This document shows, piece by piece, positions 35,681-44,872 of a DNA stretch of 64,000 bases. The position numbers and the translations under genes are program-made. Position 1 is the first letter of the stretch, and the number at the start of each line of letters is the position of its first letter. The notes under the pieces are model-generated. The model did no database searches and was not told the origin of the DNA. It saw only the letters and a program-made list of their open reading frames with translations. This DNA is from Pseudoglutamicibacter albus (GTDB taxonomy: Bacteria; Actinomycetota; Actinomycetes; Actinomycetales; Micrococcaceae). The stretch covers positions 1 through 64,000 of the forward strand of contig NZ_JAKRCW010000006.1 in the NCBI RefSeq assembly GCF_022346425.1. Direction: 5' to 3'.

Positions 35681-37177
35681 GTGCACGCCATCGATGATTT
35701 CACGCTTTCAGTCATTGCCCCGGACGAGTCCGGCCTCAAACCTGATGCGACCGTGTGGGTTGCTCGCGCCGAGAATGATGCGGCAGTGGTTCTGGGGGAT
35801 GCTCCAGAGGGTCTGGATCAGGCCCTTGAGGAGCTGGCTTTCAGTGCTGATGCTGGCAAGGTAGCCCAGGTTCCGGGTGCTGGCGATAACGGTTCGCTCG
35901 CGGTTGTTGTTGGTTTGGGTTCTGTGACGGACCCAACACCGGAGGACCTGCGCCGTGCGGCTGGTGTTGCGACCCGCGCTCTTTCCGGGCGTGAGACGGC
36001 GCTGTTGCGTTTCCCTGCTGAAGAGCCGGAGTTGCTGGCAGCCGCCCTTGAGGGTGCCTCGTTGGGTTCGTGGGCTTTCCGCGCCTACAAGTCTTCCAAG
36101 CCAGCTAAAGGCAACCCGCTCGAGCAGGCTGTTGTCGCAACGAGCCTGGCCAACGATAAGTCTGTCAAGAAGATCGTTGAGCGTGCTGCTATCGTGACTC
36201 GCCACGCCAAGCAGGTCCGTGCTCTCGTCAACACCTCCCCCGCCGACCTGTTCCCGGAGACTTTCTCCGAATACGCTCAGGAGCAGGCCTCCGGCACCAA
36301 GGTCAAGGTTGAGGTGTGGGATGAGAAACGCCTCGTCCAAGAGGGTTTCGGAGGCATCATCGGTGTTGGCCGCGGCTCCGAGCGTGGCCCGCGCCTGGTC
36401 AAGGTTTCCTACACGCCGTCCAAGAAAGCTAAGCACCTGGCGATCGTGGGTAAGGGCATCACGTTCGATACCGGCGGCATCTCCCTCAAGCCAGCACCAG
36501 GTATGGAAGAGATGAAGTCTGACATGACCGGTGCGGCCACTACCCTGCATGCGGTCTTGGCTGCTGCTGAGCTCGGCCTGGAAACCCGTGTGACCGGCTG
36601 GCTGTGCCTGGCAGAGAACATGCCTTCCGGTTCCGCTACCCGCCCAGGTGACGTGCTGACCATGTACAAAGGCACCACCGTCGAGGTCACAAACACCGAT
36701 GCCGAGGGCCGCCTTGTCTTGGGCGATGGCCTGACCAAGGCCTCGGAAGAAAACCCAGACCTGCTGCTGGACATCGCTACCTTGACCGGCGCGCAGCTGG
36801 TCGCTCTGGGGCAGCGTACCGCGGGCATCATGGGCGATGAGGAAGCGACCTCCGCGATCGAGGCAGCTGCTGAGTCCACCGGCGAACTGCTGTGGACCAT
36901 GCCGATCCCAGAAGAGATCCGCAAGGACCTCGACTCAGTCACCGCAGACCTGCGCAACTCCGGGGACCGCAACGGCGGAATGCTCAAGGCAGCTGCGTTC
37001 CTGCGCGAATTCGTGGGCGCCAAGGACGATGATGATTCCAAGCCAACCTGGGGCCACATCGACATCGCCGGTCCATCCTTCAACAACAAGGCACCGTGGG
37101 GTCATACGCCTAAGGAAGGAACCGGCTACGCGCTGCGCACCCTTGTTGAAGTAGCGGCCAACCTCGGCAACAACTAA
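35681..37177 (+). CDS. pepA: Leucyl aminopeptidase (M17)
   Basis: This 498-residue cytosolic hexameric metallopeptidase releases N-terminal residues from peptides. The catalytic domain has VGKGITFDTGGISLKP, MKSDMTGAATTLHAVLAAAE and the M17 signature NTDAEGRLVLGDGL, containing the metal ligands and catalytic Arg. The N-terminal macro-like domain covers about 1-170. Start choice: AAGGAG at 35664-35669 precedes GTG 35681, giving VHAIDDFTLSVIAP; the longer frame from 35618 lacks a ribosome site. It is divergent from the PAC2 gene. Confidence 0.95.
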   Translation: MHAIDDFTLSVIAPDESGLKPDATVWVARAENDAAVVLGDAPEGLDQALEELAFSADAGKVAQVPGAGDNGSLAVVVGLGSVTDPTPEDLRRAAGVATRALSGRETALLRFPAEEPELLAAALEGASLGSWAFRAYKSSKPAKGNPLEQAVVATSLANDKSVKKIVERAAIVTRHAKQVRALVNTSPADLFPETFSEYAQEQASGTKVKVEVWDEKRLVQEGFGGIIGVGRGSERGPRLVKVSYTPSKKAKHLAIVGKGITFDTGGISLKPAPGMEEMKSDMTGAATTLHAVLAAAELGLETRVTGWLCLAENMPSGSATRPGDVLTMYKGTTVEVTNTDAEGRLVLGDGLTKASEENPDLLLDIATLTGAQLVALGQRTAGIMGDEEATSAIEAAAESTGELLWTMPIPEEIRKDLDSVTADLRNSGDRNGGMLKAAAFLREFVGAKDDDDSKPTWGHIDIAGPSFNNKAPWGHTPKEGTGYALRTLVEVAANLGNN

Positions 37178-37186
37178 CCCGTAGCG

Positions 37187-37209
37187 CCCCAGCCCACACG
37201 GCTGGGGCA
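37187..37209 (+). terminator. Terminator after pepA
   Basis: GCCCCAGCC and GGCTGGGGC form a 9-bp perfect stem with a 5-nt loop, 9 bp after the pepA stop. No T-tract follows. Confidence 0.65.
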
Positions 37210-37220
37210 ATCCAACAACG

Positions 37221-37333
37221 GACACGAGAGGCCTGGCGGCCCACCCAGCCATCCCCTAGCCAGAGAAAGGCCAGGTGAGGGCACGAAATTGGCTCGTGGC
37301 TTATTTCACCGGCCGCCAGGCCCTCTTCTGTCC
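37221..37333. repeat. 113-bp element with 22-bp near-perfect terminal inverted repeats
   Basis: The left end starts GGACACGAGA then GGCCTGGCGGCC (37231-37242). The right end, read in reverse complement, starts GGACAGAAGAG then GGCCTGGCGGCC (from 37322). Arms match except for two mismatches and one extra base. The interior contains a small hairpin CACGA/TCGTG (37282-37298). No ORF is present. It could be a non-autonomous mobile element (MITE), a structured RNA, or an unusually long terminator/leader in front of lpdA. Confidence 0.65.
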
Positions 37334-37352
37334 ACAAACATCGCCGCAGGGG

Positions 37353-37366
37353 CTAACATAATAGAA
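37353..37366 (+). promoter_or_regulatory. Probable -10 region of lpdA
   Basis: An AT-rich TAACATAATAG segment lies about 35 bp upstream of the lpdA GTG in GC-rich surroundings. It is compatible with a -10 box, although no clear -35 is seen. Confidence 0.4.
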
Positions 37367-37397
37367 GCATCTCAACACCGACCTAAGGGAGCATTCC

Positions 37398-38774
37398 GTG
37401 GCCGAATCGGCAACGACAGAATTTGACGTGTTGGTCCTCGGCGGAGGTTCCGCCGGCTACTCAGCAGCTCTTCGCTCAGCACAGCTGGGCATGAAGGTTG
37501 GCCTGGTTGAGCGCAGCAAGCTGGGCGGCACCTGCCTGCACACCGGCTGTATCCCAACCAAGGCGTACCTGCACTCCGCAGAGCTCGCAGACGAAGCCCG
37601 CACCTCATCCAAGTACGGCGTCAACACGACTCTTGACTCCATCGACATGGCTACCGTCAAGAAGAACAAGGACGGTATCGTCCAGGGCAAGTTCCGTGGC
37701 TTGTCCGGCCTGATCAAGATGCGCAAGATCGAGGTCATCGAAGGTGAAGGTAAGCTCACCGGCCCTGACACCGTGACTGTGGACGGCACCGAGTACAAGG
37801 GCAAGAACATCGTCCTGGCTACCGGTTCCAAAACCAAGACCATGGGCATTGACATCACCGGCCGCGTCATCACCTCCACCGAGGCACTCGAGATGGACTA
37901 CCTTCCGGAGTCCGCGATCGTACTCGGCGGCGGCGTGATCGGCGTCGAGTTCGCATCCATGTGGAACTCCTTCGGCGTTGACGTGACCGTTGTTGAGGGC
38001 CTGCCATCGCTGGTACCGAACGAAGACCCGGCGATCATCAAGGTCCTTGAACGCGAGTTCAAGAAGAAGGGCATCAAGTCCAAGACCGGCGTCTTCTTCG
38101 AAGAAGTCACCCAGGATGACGAGAAGGCGACCGTCAAGCTCGCTGACGGCACCTCGCTTGAAGCAGAGCTCGTTTTGGTCGCTGTTGGCCGCGCACCTGT
38201 CACCGAAGGCTTCGGCTACGAAGAACAGGGCATCGAGGTCGACCGCGGTTTCGTGATCACCAACGAGCGCCTCCACACCGGGGTCGGTAACATCTACGCG
38301 ATCGGTGACATCGTCCCAGGCGTCCAGCTGGCACACCGCGGCTACCAGCACGGCATCTTCGTTGCCGAAGAGATCGCAGGCCAGAACCCGATCATCGTTG
38401 AAGACATCAACATCCCGAAGGTCACCTTCTGCGAGCCACAGATCATGTCTGTTGGCTACTCGCAGCCAAAGGCTGAAGAGAAGTTCGGTAAGGACAACAT
38501 CGAGGTTTCCGAATACAACCTCGCCGGCAACGGTAAGTCCTCGATCCTCGGCACAGGCGGCATCGTGAAGATGATCCGCGTCAAGGAAGGACCTATCGTG
38601 GGTGTGACCGGCATCGGTGGCCGCTTCGGTGAACAGATCGGTGAGGCACAGCTGATTGTGAACTGGGAAGCATACCCAGAAGACGTCGCTCACCTCGTCC
38701 ACGCCCACCCAACCCAGAACGAGTCTCTGGGCGAGGTTGCCCTGGCATTGGCCGGAAAGCCTCTCCACGGCTAG
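37398..38774 (+). CDS. lpdA: Dihydrolipoyl dehydrogenase (E3)
   Basis: This 458-residue FAD flavoprotein reoxidises dihydrolipoamide of 2-oxoacid dehydrogenase complexes using NAD+. FAD-binding LVLGGGSAGYSAALRSAQLG is at the N-terminus. The redox-active disulfide lies in GGTCLHTGCIPTK. The NAD-binding motif is VLGGGVIGVEFASMW. IYAIGDIVPG closes the FAD site. The C-terminal dimer interface has the active-site His-Glu pair in AHPTQNE. The start is GTG 37398 with AAGGGAG 7 nt upstream. sucB (E2) follows 206 bp later, so E3 and E2 are paired without an E1 gene here. Confidence 0.97.
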   Translation: MAESATTEFDVLVLGGGSAGYSAALRSAQLGMKVGLVERSKLGGTCLHTGCIPTKAYLHSAELADEARTSSKYGVNTTLDSIDMATVKKNKDGIVQGKFRGLSGLIKMRKIEVIEGEGKLTGPDTVTVDGTEYKGKNIVLATGSKTKTMGIDITGRVITSTEALEMDYLPESAIVLGGGVIGVEFASMWNSFGVDVTVVEGLPSLVPNEDPAIIKVLEREFKKKGIKSKTGVFFEEVTQDDEKATVKLADGTSLEAELVLVAVGRAPVTEGFGYEEQGIEVDRGFVITNERLHTGVGNIYAIGDIVPGVQLAHRGYQHGIFVAEEIAGQNPIIVEDINIPKVTFCEPQIMSVGYSQPKAEEKFGKDNIEVSEYNLAGNGKSSILGTGGIVKMIRVKEGPIVGVTGIGGRFGEQIGEAQLIVNWEAYPEDVAHLVHAHPTQNESLGEVALALAGKPLHG

Positions 38775-38792
38775 CTCTTACGCTCTATAGTT

Positions 38793-38845
38793 GCCGGTGA
38801 GCTCGAACACAAGAGGACATCGCACGTGCTTTCGGGCTCACCGGC
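38793..38845 (+). terminator. Hairpin after lpdA (10-bp stem, 33-nt loop)
   Basis: GCCGGTGAGC (38793-38802) pairs with GCTCACCGGC (38836-38845). The loop contains an 8-bp palindrome GCACGTGC. It lies 19 bp after the lpdA stop and before sucB, so it may attenuate readthrough. Confidence 0.55.
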
Positions 38846-38980
38846 GGCTTAGGCTTATACGTATAGCGTTATCACCACAACCATTGACGGCCCGGGGACA
38901 TCACAGTTTCTTGGGTAACGTGATCAAGACAGCTCCGCCGGTTGCAGAATTCGCGGGGCATAGAACAGGAGTGAGTTCCG

Positions 38981-40801
38981 ATGTCTGAGACCGTGAACCT
39001 GCCCGAACTGGGCGAATCAGTTACCGAAGGAACCGTGACCCGCTGGCTGAAATCCGTCGGCGATTCCATCGAAGTAGACGAACCGTTGGTGGAGGTCTCC
39101 ACCGATAAGGTCGACACCGAAATCCCATCGCCAGTAGCTGGCGTTATCCAGGAGATCCTCGTTGATGAAGACGAAGACATCGAGGTAGGCGCCCCGCTGG
39201 TCGTGATCGGCGATGGCGAAGGTAGCTCCGATAGCGACTCCGACGATTCCGGTGAAGACTCCGCCGAGGAGGCCGAAGAATCCACGGCAGAGGAAGAGTC
39301 CGCTGAAGAAGACTCCGCTGCTGAAGACAACGAGGATTCCGGCTCCGATGAGTCTGGTTCCAAGGATTCCGGTTCCAAGGATTCCGGGGCTGAGGATTCT
39401 GGCGAGAAGACCGAGATCAAGCTCCCTGAGCTTGGCGAATCCGTGACCGAAGGCACCGTGACCCGTTGGCTCAAGGAAGTCGGCGACTCCGTCGACGTTG
39501 ACGAGCCACTCATCGAGGTCTCCACCGACAAGGTCGATACCGAGGTCCCTTCCCCTGTGGCAGGCACCTTGCTTGAGATCAAGGTCGAAGAAGACGAGGA
39601 CGTCGAGGTTGGCCAGGTCCTGGCGGTCGTCGGTTCCGGCTCCGCTTCCTCCTCCGATGATTCGAAGGAAGAAGCTTCCGAGGAACCAGCTGAGGAAGAA
39701 TCCTCGGCAGACGAGGCTACTGAAGAAGCAGCTGAAGAGTCCAAGCCAGAGGCCAAAGACGAACCTCAGGAAGAGGCTCAGCCTGAGCCTGCTTCGAAGG
39801 AAGAAACGTCATCGGCACCAGCTAATAAGTCCGCTGCCGGCTACGTGACCCCGATCGTCCGCAAGCTCGCCAACGACAACGGCGTTGACTTGAACTCGAT
39901 CGAAGGTACCGGCGTTGGCGGCCGCATCCGCAAGCAGGATGTTGAAGCAGCGATTGAGAAGCAGAAGTCCGCCTCCGCTTCGCAGCCAGCAGCTTCGGCG
40001 GCTGCATCCGCTGGCTCGGCATCTTCCGGCTCTGCAGCGAAAGCACCTTCGAATGTTCCTTCGCCTGAGGCGCTCAAGGTTCGTGGCACCACCGTCAAGG
40101 CGCCACGTATCCGTCAGGTCATCGCTTCCCGCATGCGTGAGTCGCTGGACATCTCGACCCAGCTGACCCAGGTCCAGGAAGTCGACATGACCCGTATCGT
40201 GCAGTTGCGCAAGCAGGCTAAGGCTTCCTTCCAGCAGACCCACGGCGTCAACCTGACCTACCTGCCGTTCATCACGAAGGCCGTCACGCATGCGCTGACC
40301 CAGATCCCTGCGTTCAACGCCTCCTACGACGAGGAGAAGCAGGAGATCACCTACCACGACGCCGAGCACATCGGCATGGCTGTGGACACCGAACGTGGCC
40401 TGTTGGTTCCGGTCATCGCAGACGCCGGCGACTTGTCGCTGGCCGGCGTGGCTAAGAAGATCGCCGAGTCCGCTGAGAAGGCACGCACCAACAAGCTCAG
40501 CCCGTCTGACCTGGCTGGTTCGACCTTCTCGATCACCAACATCGGTTCGGTCGGTGCGCTGTTCGATACCCCGATCATCAACCAGCCGAACGTCGGAATC
40601 CTGGGTACCGGTGTTATCGAGAAGCGTCCACGCGTTGTCACCGACGAATACGGCAATGACGCGATCGCTATTCGCCACATGATGTACTTGTCGTTGACCT
40701 ACGATCACCGACTCGTTGACGGCGCTGACGCGGGTCGCTTCCTGCAGACCGTCAAGGCGCAGCTTGAGAACGCAGAGTTCGCGTCAGAGCTCGGCCTCTA
40801 A
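38981..40801 (+). CDS. sucB: Dihydrolipoamide acyltransferase E2 (2-oxoglutarate dehydrogenase type)
   Basis: This 606-residue core enzyme carries acyl groups on lipoyl arms and transfers them to CoA. Two lipoyl domains are visible at about 2-76 and 146-220, each with the lipoylated lysine in STDKVDTE. They are separated by Ser/Glu/Asp-rich linkers. The peripheral subunit-binding domain lies at about 288-322 ([15 protein letters not shown]). The catalytic domain runs from 360 to the end, with [16 protein letters not shown] (catalytic His and Asp). Whether it serves oxoglutarate or pyruvate dehydrogenase cannot be separated from sequence; in mycobacteria the equivalent DlaT serves PDH. lipB and lipA, which supply the cofactor, lie 2 kb downstream. 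Confidence 0.93.
   Translation: MSETVNLPELGESVTEGTVTRWLKSVGDSIEVDEPLVEVSTDKVDTEIPSPVAGVIQEILVDEDEDIEVGAPLVVIGDGEGSSDSDSDDSGEDSAEEAEESTAEEESAEEDSAAEDNEDSGSDESGSKDSGSKDSGAEDSGEKTEIKLPELGESVTEGTVTRWLKEVGDSVDVDEPLIEVSTDKVDTEVPSPVAGTLLEIKVEEDEDVEVGQVLAVVGSGSASSSDDSKEEASEEPAEEESSADEATEEAAEESKPEAKDEPQEEAQPEPASKEETSSAPANKSAAGYVTPIVRKLANDNGVDLNSIEGTGVGGRIRKQDVEAAIEKQKSASASQPAASAAASAGSASSGSAAKAPSNVPSPEALKVRGTTVKAPRIRQVIASRMRESLDISTQLTQVQEVDMTRIVQLRKQAKASFQQTHGVNLTYLPFITKAVTHALTQIPAFNASYDEEKQEITYHDAEHIGMAVDTERGLLVPVIADAGDLSLAGVAKKIAESAEKARTNKLSPSDLAGSTFSITNIGSVGALFDTPIINQPNVGILGTGVIEKRPRVVTDEYGNDAIAIRHMMYLSLTYDHRLVDGADAGRFLQTVKAQLENAEFASELGL
39335..39409 (+). repeat. 15-bp in-frame tandem repeat (5 copies) in sucB linker
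   Basis: Five 15-bp units of the type GATTCCGGTTCCAAG encode five-residue repeats [20 protein letters not shown] and DSGEK in the linker between the two lipoyl domains. Confidence 0.88.
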
Positions 40802-40832
40802 GACTGCTAGCCGTCCGCGTATTGACATGATC

Positions 40833-40864
40833 CCGGGGCCGCAACCGTCAGGTAGCGGCCCCGG
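40833..40864. terminator. Terminator after sucB
   Basis: CCGGGGCCGC (40833-40842) and GCGGCCCCGG (40855-40864) form a perfect 10-bp stem with a 12-nt loop, 32 bp after the sucB stop. Confidence 0.75.
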
Positions 40865-40932
40865 AGCCATGTACCGCGGATCCCACATTCCTAGATTTCT
40901 ACCTAAGCTCCCGCTTGGACAAGGACCTTTTC

Positions 40933-41283
40933 ATGCACGTACTGCAAGATATTCTCCTGGCCCTGCACATGGTTGGCCTGGCCGCGATTGTTGGTAGCTG
41001 GCTCACTCATTTCAAGCCAGCAACCGTGACCGTGTGGCAGGTTTACGGCGCGATCATCCAGGTAGTCACCGGCCTTGGCATGTTCGGCACCACAATGGCC
41101 ATCGGCGGCCAGATCAACCACATGTGGTTCGGCATCAAGTTCCTGTTGGGTCTAATCATCCTGGTGTGCGCACTCATCGGCTACGGCAAGGCAAAGAAGG
41201 GCCAGGAAGTCCCAACTGGGCTCGCCCACGGTGTGGGTGGCCTCGGCTTCCTCACCATCTTCTTCGCTATCTTGGGCCGCTAA
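40933..41283 (+). CDS. Small four-helix membrane protein of unknown function
   Basis: This 116-residue protein from ATG 40933 has a ribosome site AAGGA about 7 nt upstream. An in-frame TTG at 40915 would add six residues. Four hydrophobic segments are predicted: about 3-25 (ILLALHMVGLAAIVG), 36-60, 68-90 and 100-116. A His in the first helix and Trp/His residues in helices 1-3 are notable, but no known haem or copper motif can be assigned. The C-terminus is short (FFAILGR). It follows a terminator and precedes the convergent kinase-like gene by 4 bp. Confidence 0.8.
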   Translation: MHVLQDILLALHMVGLAAIVGSWLTHFKPATVTVWQVYGAIIQVVTGLGMFGTTMAIGGQINHMWFGIKFLLGLIILVCALIGYGKAKKGQEVPTGLAHGVGGLGFLTIFFAILGR

Positions 41284-41287
41284 ACCG

Positions 41288-42913
41288 CTATCCTTTAGGC
41301 TTGGCCGCAGCTGCGATGGTTTCTATCTTCCAGCTGCGGCCAACGCGTTTAAAGCCCACATCAAGAACATCCGTACGGCCTGCTTCGCGAGAAACAACGC
41401 GGCCAGTCTCCGTTTCTATCGAGTGAGCCTTCAGCTTCACTTCAACAACCGCTGAAGCAAGCTTGCCTTTCTTCTGCTTGGTATCGATGCTCACGCGTTC
41501 CAGCTTCATCTCGACACCTGCAAACCGCTGCTTCTCTGCTTGCATCTTCTCAAGCATCTGCCGATCACTCTTCAAACCGGCGGCCTTGACGGTATAGACC
41601 TTGTCTAAAGCCGCTACGTCACGCTGCTTGAGCGCAGCCATCCGTGCTTTAAGCTGTTTTTCGACATCGGCCCGTGTGAGTCGTTCATCCTCTGATGCAC
41701 GCTGACTCGATCCGGCTTGTTTGCCTGGCGCGTCCTCGGTGCTGGATGCGCTCGCTACAGGCTTCGCTACGGTAGTCTGCGTAGCTTGCGCGGCATCCTG
41801 CGAACGCGGGCCAGCGAAAACCATGAGTCCGGCAACTGTGAGCATTCCGAGTGCTGCGACCCCGATGATCGCCGTGGTTGGCGTGATCTTCGCTCCACGT
41901 AAACGCGAACCAAGCCTGGCGCCAGCTGCGCGTTTGCCAGGCCTGTGTTGAGTCAGCATCAAGGCCCGCCCCTCGGCACGTACAGCCTCGTCAATGTTCA
42001 ACGGCTCTGGTTCTTGAACAGCCAAAACCTCCGGGGCAAGTTCCTCTGCGGCTGGGCGTTCGCGCGGATCAACTGATAAGCAATCATCGATCAGTTGCGC
42101 GAAGCGTTCGTCGATGCCCTTGACCGTGAGAGGCAACGGAACACGGTGTTCGGCTGCAGCTGGTGGCTCCCCTGTCACAACGAACCAGGCGAGAGCTCCC
42201 CAACCCCACACGTCGCGGGCTTGATCCGCTACTTCCTCTGCTGGTGCGAACCCTTCAGTGAAACTTTTGGCAGGCGCCGCCCCGAGGGAACGTGCGTTAC
42301 CCGGATCGATCAAAACCGGGGCTCCGTCGGCCCGGAACATCACGTTCTGCGGGCTCACATCTCCGTGCACCGCGCCGTGCGCGTGAAGGTGTGTCAAGGC
42401 TTGGGCGATCGGCACGAGCAACGTCACCGCCTCCCCTACCGGAAGCGAGCCTCGCGCCTCGATCAGATCAGCCGCTGACCCTCCAGGGACAGCTTCCATC
42501 ACGAGCCGCCGCGTGTCTTCAGCAGCCGTCCCAGCTGGCGCCTCCTCACGATAAACATCTTCGGCGTCGGAAAGAATCTTGACCAGGTGCGGGTGATCCC
42601 ACGCCGCCGGAGGGCTCGGCATATCGTGCTGGGCGGTTGCTCTGACCCTCCGTACGGCAGCCGGCAGGCCGTCATAGTTTTCAAAATGCACATCCGCTTC
42701 CCCACCTGAGCGAAGGTACTGGCGGATGTCACGGCTCAAATCCGGCGAGGTATCAGAACCTGTAATGACTCGCATGAACGGGTCATCCCGGCTCAGTGGA
42801 GCATCCTCATGCTCTGAGTCTTCAAAATCAGTGGCTTCAGGCTCACTGGCTTCAGGCTCACAGCCTTCGGGATCGCTACCGTGAGCGTCTGGGTCTTGGG
42901 GCTCGTATGCCAT
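41288..42913 (-). CDS. Kinase-fold single-pass membrane protein, probable pseudokinase
   Basis: This 541-residue protein starts at ATG 42913; the frame extends to 43042 without support. An acidic Pro/Glu-rich N-terminus (about 1-45) precedes a serine/threonine-kinase-like domain at about 55-300. The catalytic-loop analogue HGDVSPQNVMF (183-193) keeps the Asp and Asn. The DFG analogue is IDPGN (202-206). The usual VAxK lysine is replaced in PAAVRRV, and no glycine-rich loop is recognisable. One transmembrane segment lies at about 347-367. The C-terminal extracytoplasmic ~170 residues are basic and helical, then beta-rich. A catalytically weak or inactive signalling protein is likely. It is near lipB but convergent with the upstream small membrane protein. 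Confidence 0.72.
   Translation of the reverse strand: MAYEPQDPDAHGSDPEGCEPEASEPEATDFEDSEHEDAPLSRDDPFMRVITGSDTSPDLSRDIRQYLRSGGEADVHFENYDGLPAAVRRVRATAQHDMPSPPAAWDHPHLVKILSDAEDVYREEAPAGTAAEDTRRLVMEAVPGGSAADLIEARGSLPVGEAVTLLVPIAQALTHLHAHGAVHGDVSPQNVMFRADGAPVLIDPGNARSLGAAPAKSFTEGFAPAEEVADQARDVWGWGALAWFVVTGEPPAAAEHRVPLPLTVKGIDERFAQLIDDCLSVDPRERPAAEELAPEVLAVQEPEPLNIDEAVRAEGRALMLTQHRPGKRAAGARLGSRLRGAKITPTTAIIGVAALGMLTVAGLMVFAGPRSQDAAQATQTTVAKPVASASSTEDAPGKQAGSSQRASEDERLTRADVEKQLKARMAALKQRDVAALDKVYTVKAAGLKSDRQMLEKMQAEKQRFAGVEMKLERVSIDTKQKKGKLASAVVEVKLKAHSIETETGRVVSREAGRTDVLDVGFKRVGRSWKIETIAAAAKPKG
42816..42875 (-). repeat. 15-bp in-frame tandem repeat (4 copies) in kinase-like gene
   Basis: Two near-identical units GTGGCTTCAGGCTCA and CTGGCTTCAGGCTCA are flanked by two diverged units. 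They encode CEPEASEPEAT-type repeats at the acidic N-terminus. Confidence 0.75.
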
Positions 42914-43111
42914 GGTGCCCTCACTCTCCGCGTCATAAAACTCAATCCGTGGACGTTCTGGATTCAGTGTGCAGCATTTCCCGCCTTCCCTGCTCGGTTG
43001 TCCACAGGTAGGGCGTCTAGACACAGATTTTCCGTTATTCACAGGCCACGTAGTCCCCGGCGTTATCCCCTAACTCCGGTGTGCGCGGTCGTGGGGATTA
43101 TGCTGGAGAGC

Positions 43112-43807
43112 ATGAGCATCAACGTGTTGGAACCCGGTTATGGCAAAGACGCCGTGGAGTATATGAAGGCGTGGAGTCTGCAGCAGCGGATCCATGACGA
43201 GGTAGTTTCCGGGAATGTTCAGCCGACCGTGATCATGCTGGAGCATCCGCCAACGTACACAGCGGGCCGCCGCACACAAGATTCCGATCGCCCCACTGAC
43301 GGAACCCCGGTAGTCGATGTTGACCGCGGCGGTCTCATTACGTGGCATGGCCCCGGCCAGCTGGTGGCCTACCCGATCGTTCCTCTACGGGATCGTGCCG
43401 CGATCAAATCCTTCGTGTGGGCGTTGGAAGAAGCGATCATCAAGACTGTCGCTGATTTCGGGATCACCGCCCAGCGCGTCGAGCATCGCGCGGGCGTCTG
43501 GGTGCTGAAAGAGGGCGTACAGGATGAGAAGATCGCCGCGATCGGCCTCCACATCGATAACGGTGTTTCGATGCATGGGCTCTCCCTCAACGTCAACAAC
43601 AGCCTCGCCCCCTACGATGTGATTGTTCCGTGCGGTATCCAGGATGCCGGAGTCACCACGATGGCGTTGCAGGCAGGCAGGAACATCGAAGTGGCCGATG
43701 TGGTTGAGTCCTTAAGCGGGCACCTCTTGGAGGAGCTTGCCCCCGTGGTTACCACACCCGAGAACGAATCTGAGCAGCAAAACATCAAGGAGAACACTCA
43801 AGCATGA
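43112..43807 (+). CDS. lipB: Octanoyl-[ACP]:protein N-octanoyltransferase
   Basis: LipB transfers octanoate from acyl carrier protein to lipoyl-domain lysines, the first step of lipoate synthesis. Conserved segments are [33 protein letters not shown], the catalytic-lysine region KIAAIGLH and the catalytic-cysteine region [13 protein letters not shown]. The product is 231 residues from ATG 43112 (GGAGAG 3 nt upstream); ATG 43100 is an alternative. The open frame upstream to 42881 is spurious. It overlaps lipA by 4 bp. Confidence 0.95.
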   Translation: MSINVLEPGYGKDAVEYMKAWSLQQRIHDEVVSGNVQPTVIMLEHPPTYTAGRRTQDSDRPTDGTPVVDVDRGGLITWHGPGQLVAYPIVPLRDRAAIKSFVWALEEAIIKTVADFGITAQRVEHRAGVWVLKEGVQDEKIAAIGLHIDNGVSMHGLSLNVNNSLAPYDVIVPCGIQDAGVTTMALQAGRNIEVADVVESLSGHLLEELAPVVTTPENESEQQNIKENTQA

Positions 43808-44802
43808 GCACCCCAGCACCAGAAGGCCGCCGTCTTTTGCGCGTCGAAGCACGCAACGCGGCTGTCCCTGTGGACCGGAAGCCTGAGTGGATCCGCGCCG
43901 AGCTCAACATCGGCCCTGAATACGTGAGCCTCAAGAAAGACGTCCATGCTAAAGGCCTGCACACCGTGTGCGAGGAAGCCGGTTGCCCTAATATTTTTGA
44001 ATGCTGGGAAGACCGCGAAGCATCGTTTTTGATCGGCGGCTCGCAGTGCACCCGGCGTTGTGATTTCTGCCAGATTGACACCGGCAAACCACAGCCGCTC
44101 GACCCAACCGAACCGCTCAAAGTCGCTGAGTCGATCCGTGAGATGCAGCTACGCTACGCGACCGTAACCGGTGTGGCACGTGACGACCTCGACGATGGCG
44201 GGGCATGGCTGTATGCGGAAACCGTACGTAAGGTTCATGAGCTGAACCCGAACACCGGCATCGAACTGCTTATCCCCGACTTCAACGGCGAGCCGGCCGC
44301 CCTCGATCAGATCGTGGAATCCGGCCCTGAGGTGTATGCGCACAATGTAGAAACCGTGCCGCGTATCTTCAAACGCATCCGCCCCGCATTCCGCTACGAG
44401 CGTTCCATGGACGTGATCCGCTACGGCAAGGACCGCGGGCTCATCACCAAATCCAACTTGATCCTCGGTATGGGTGAAACCCGCGAAGAGATCTCTGAGG
44501 CCCTCCGTGATCTGCACGAGGCCGGCACCGACATCATCACGTTGACCCAGTACCTGCGCCCAACACAGCTGCACCTACCGGTAGACCGGTGGGTCACCCC
44601 TGCTGAGTTCGTTGAGCTCAGCGAAGAAGCAGAAGAGATCGGTTTCGGCGCCGTCATGGCTGGGCCGTTGGTCCGTTCTTCCTACCGTTCTGGGCGTTTG
44701 TGGGCTCGCGCCATGAAGAACACCGGCAGGGAGATCCCGTCCCACCTCAGCCACATCGACGACACCGGTTCGGCACGTCAAGAAGCCGCCTCGCTCGTCT
44801 AA
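43804..44802 (+). CDS. lipA: Lipoyl synthase (radical SAM)
   Basis: LipA inserts two sulfur atoms into protein-bound octanoyl groups. The 332-residue protein has the auxiliary cluster cysteines in [12 protein letters not shown] (residues 56, 61, 67) and the radical-SAM motif CTRRCDFC (82, 86, 89). The C-terminal SSYRSG serine that ligates the auxiliary cluster is present. The ATG overlaps the lipB stop. It completes the cofactor pathway for the SucB protein encoded 3 kb upstream. Confidence 0.97.
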   Translation: MSTPAPEGRRLLRVEARNAAVPVDRKPEWIRAELNIGPEYVSLKKDVHAKGLHTVCEEAGCPNIFECWEDREASFLIGGSQCTRRCDFCQIDTGKPQPLDPTEPLKVAESIREMQLRYATVTGVARDDLDDGGAWLYAETVRKVHELNPNTGIELLIPDFNGEPAALDQIVESGPEVYAHNVETVPRIFKRIRPAFRYERSMDVIRYGKDRGLITKSNLILGMGETREEISEALRDLHEAGTDIITLTQYLRPTQLHLPVDRWVTPAEFVELSEEAEEIGFGAVMAGPLVRSSYRSGRLWARAMKNTGREIPSHLSHIDDTGSARQEAASLV

Positions 44803-44872
44803 CTCAGCAACCGCCGAAGCTGAATGCGAAGGTCTAAGGCAACGGAATCCAGAGCGACGGGGTCTGCCATCA

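Noticed and set aside
37605-38768. 387-codon open frame antisense to lpdA
   Set aside because: A shadow of lpdA without motifs or a ribosome site.
42881-43111. N-terminal extension of lipB
   Set aside because: The 77 extra codons are unlike LipB, overlap the divergent kinase-like gene's start and have no Shine-Dalgarno sequence.
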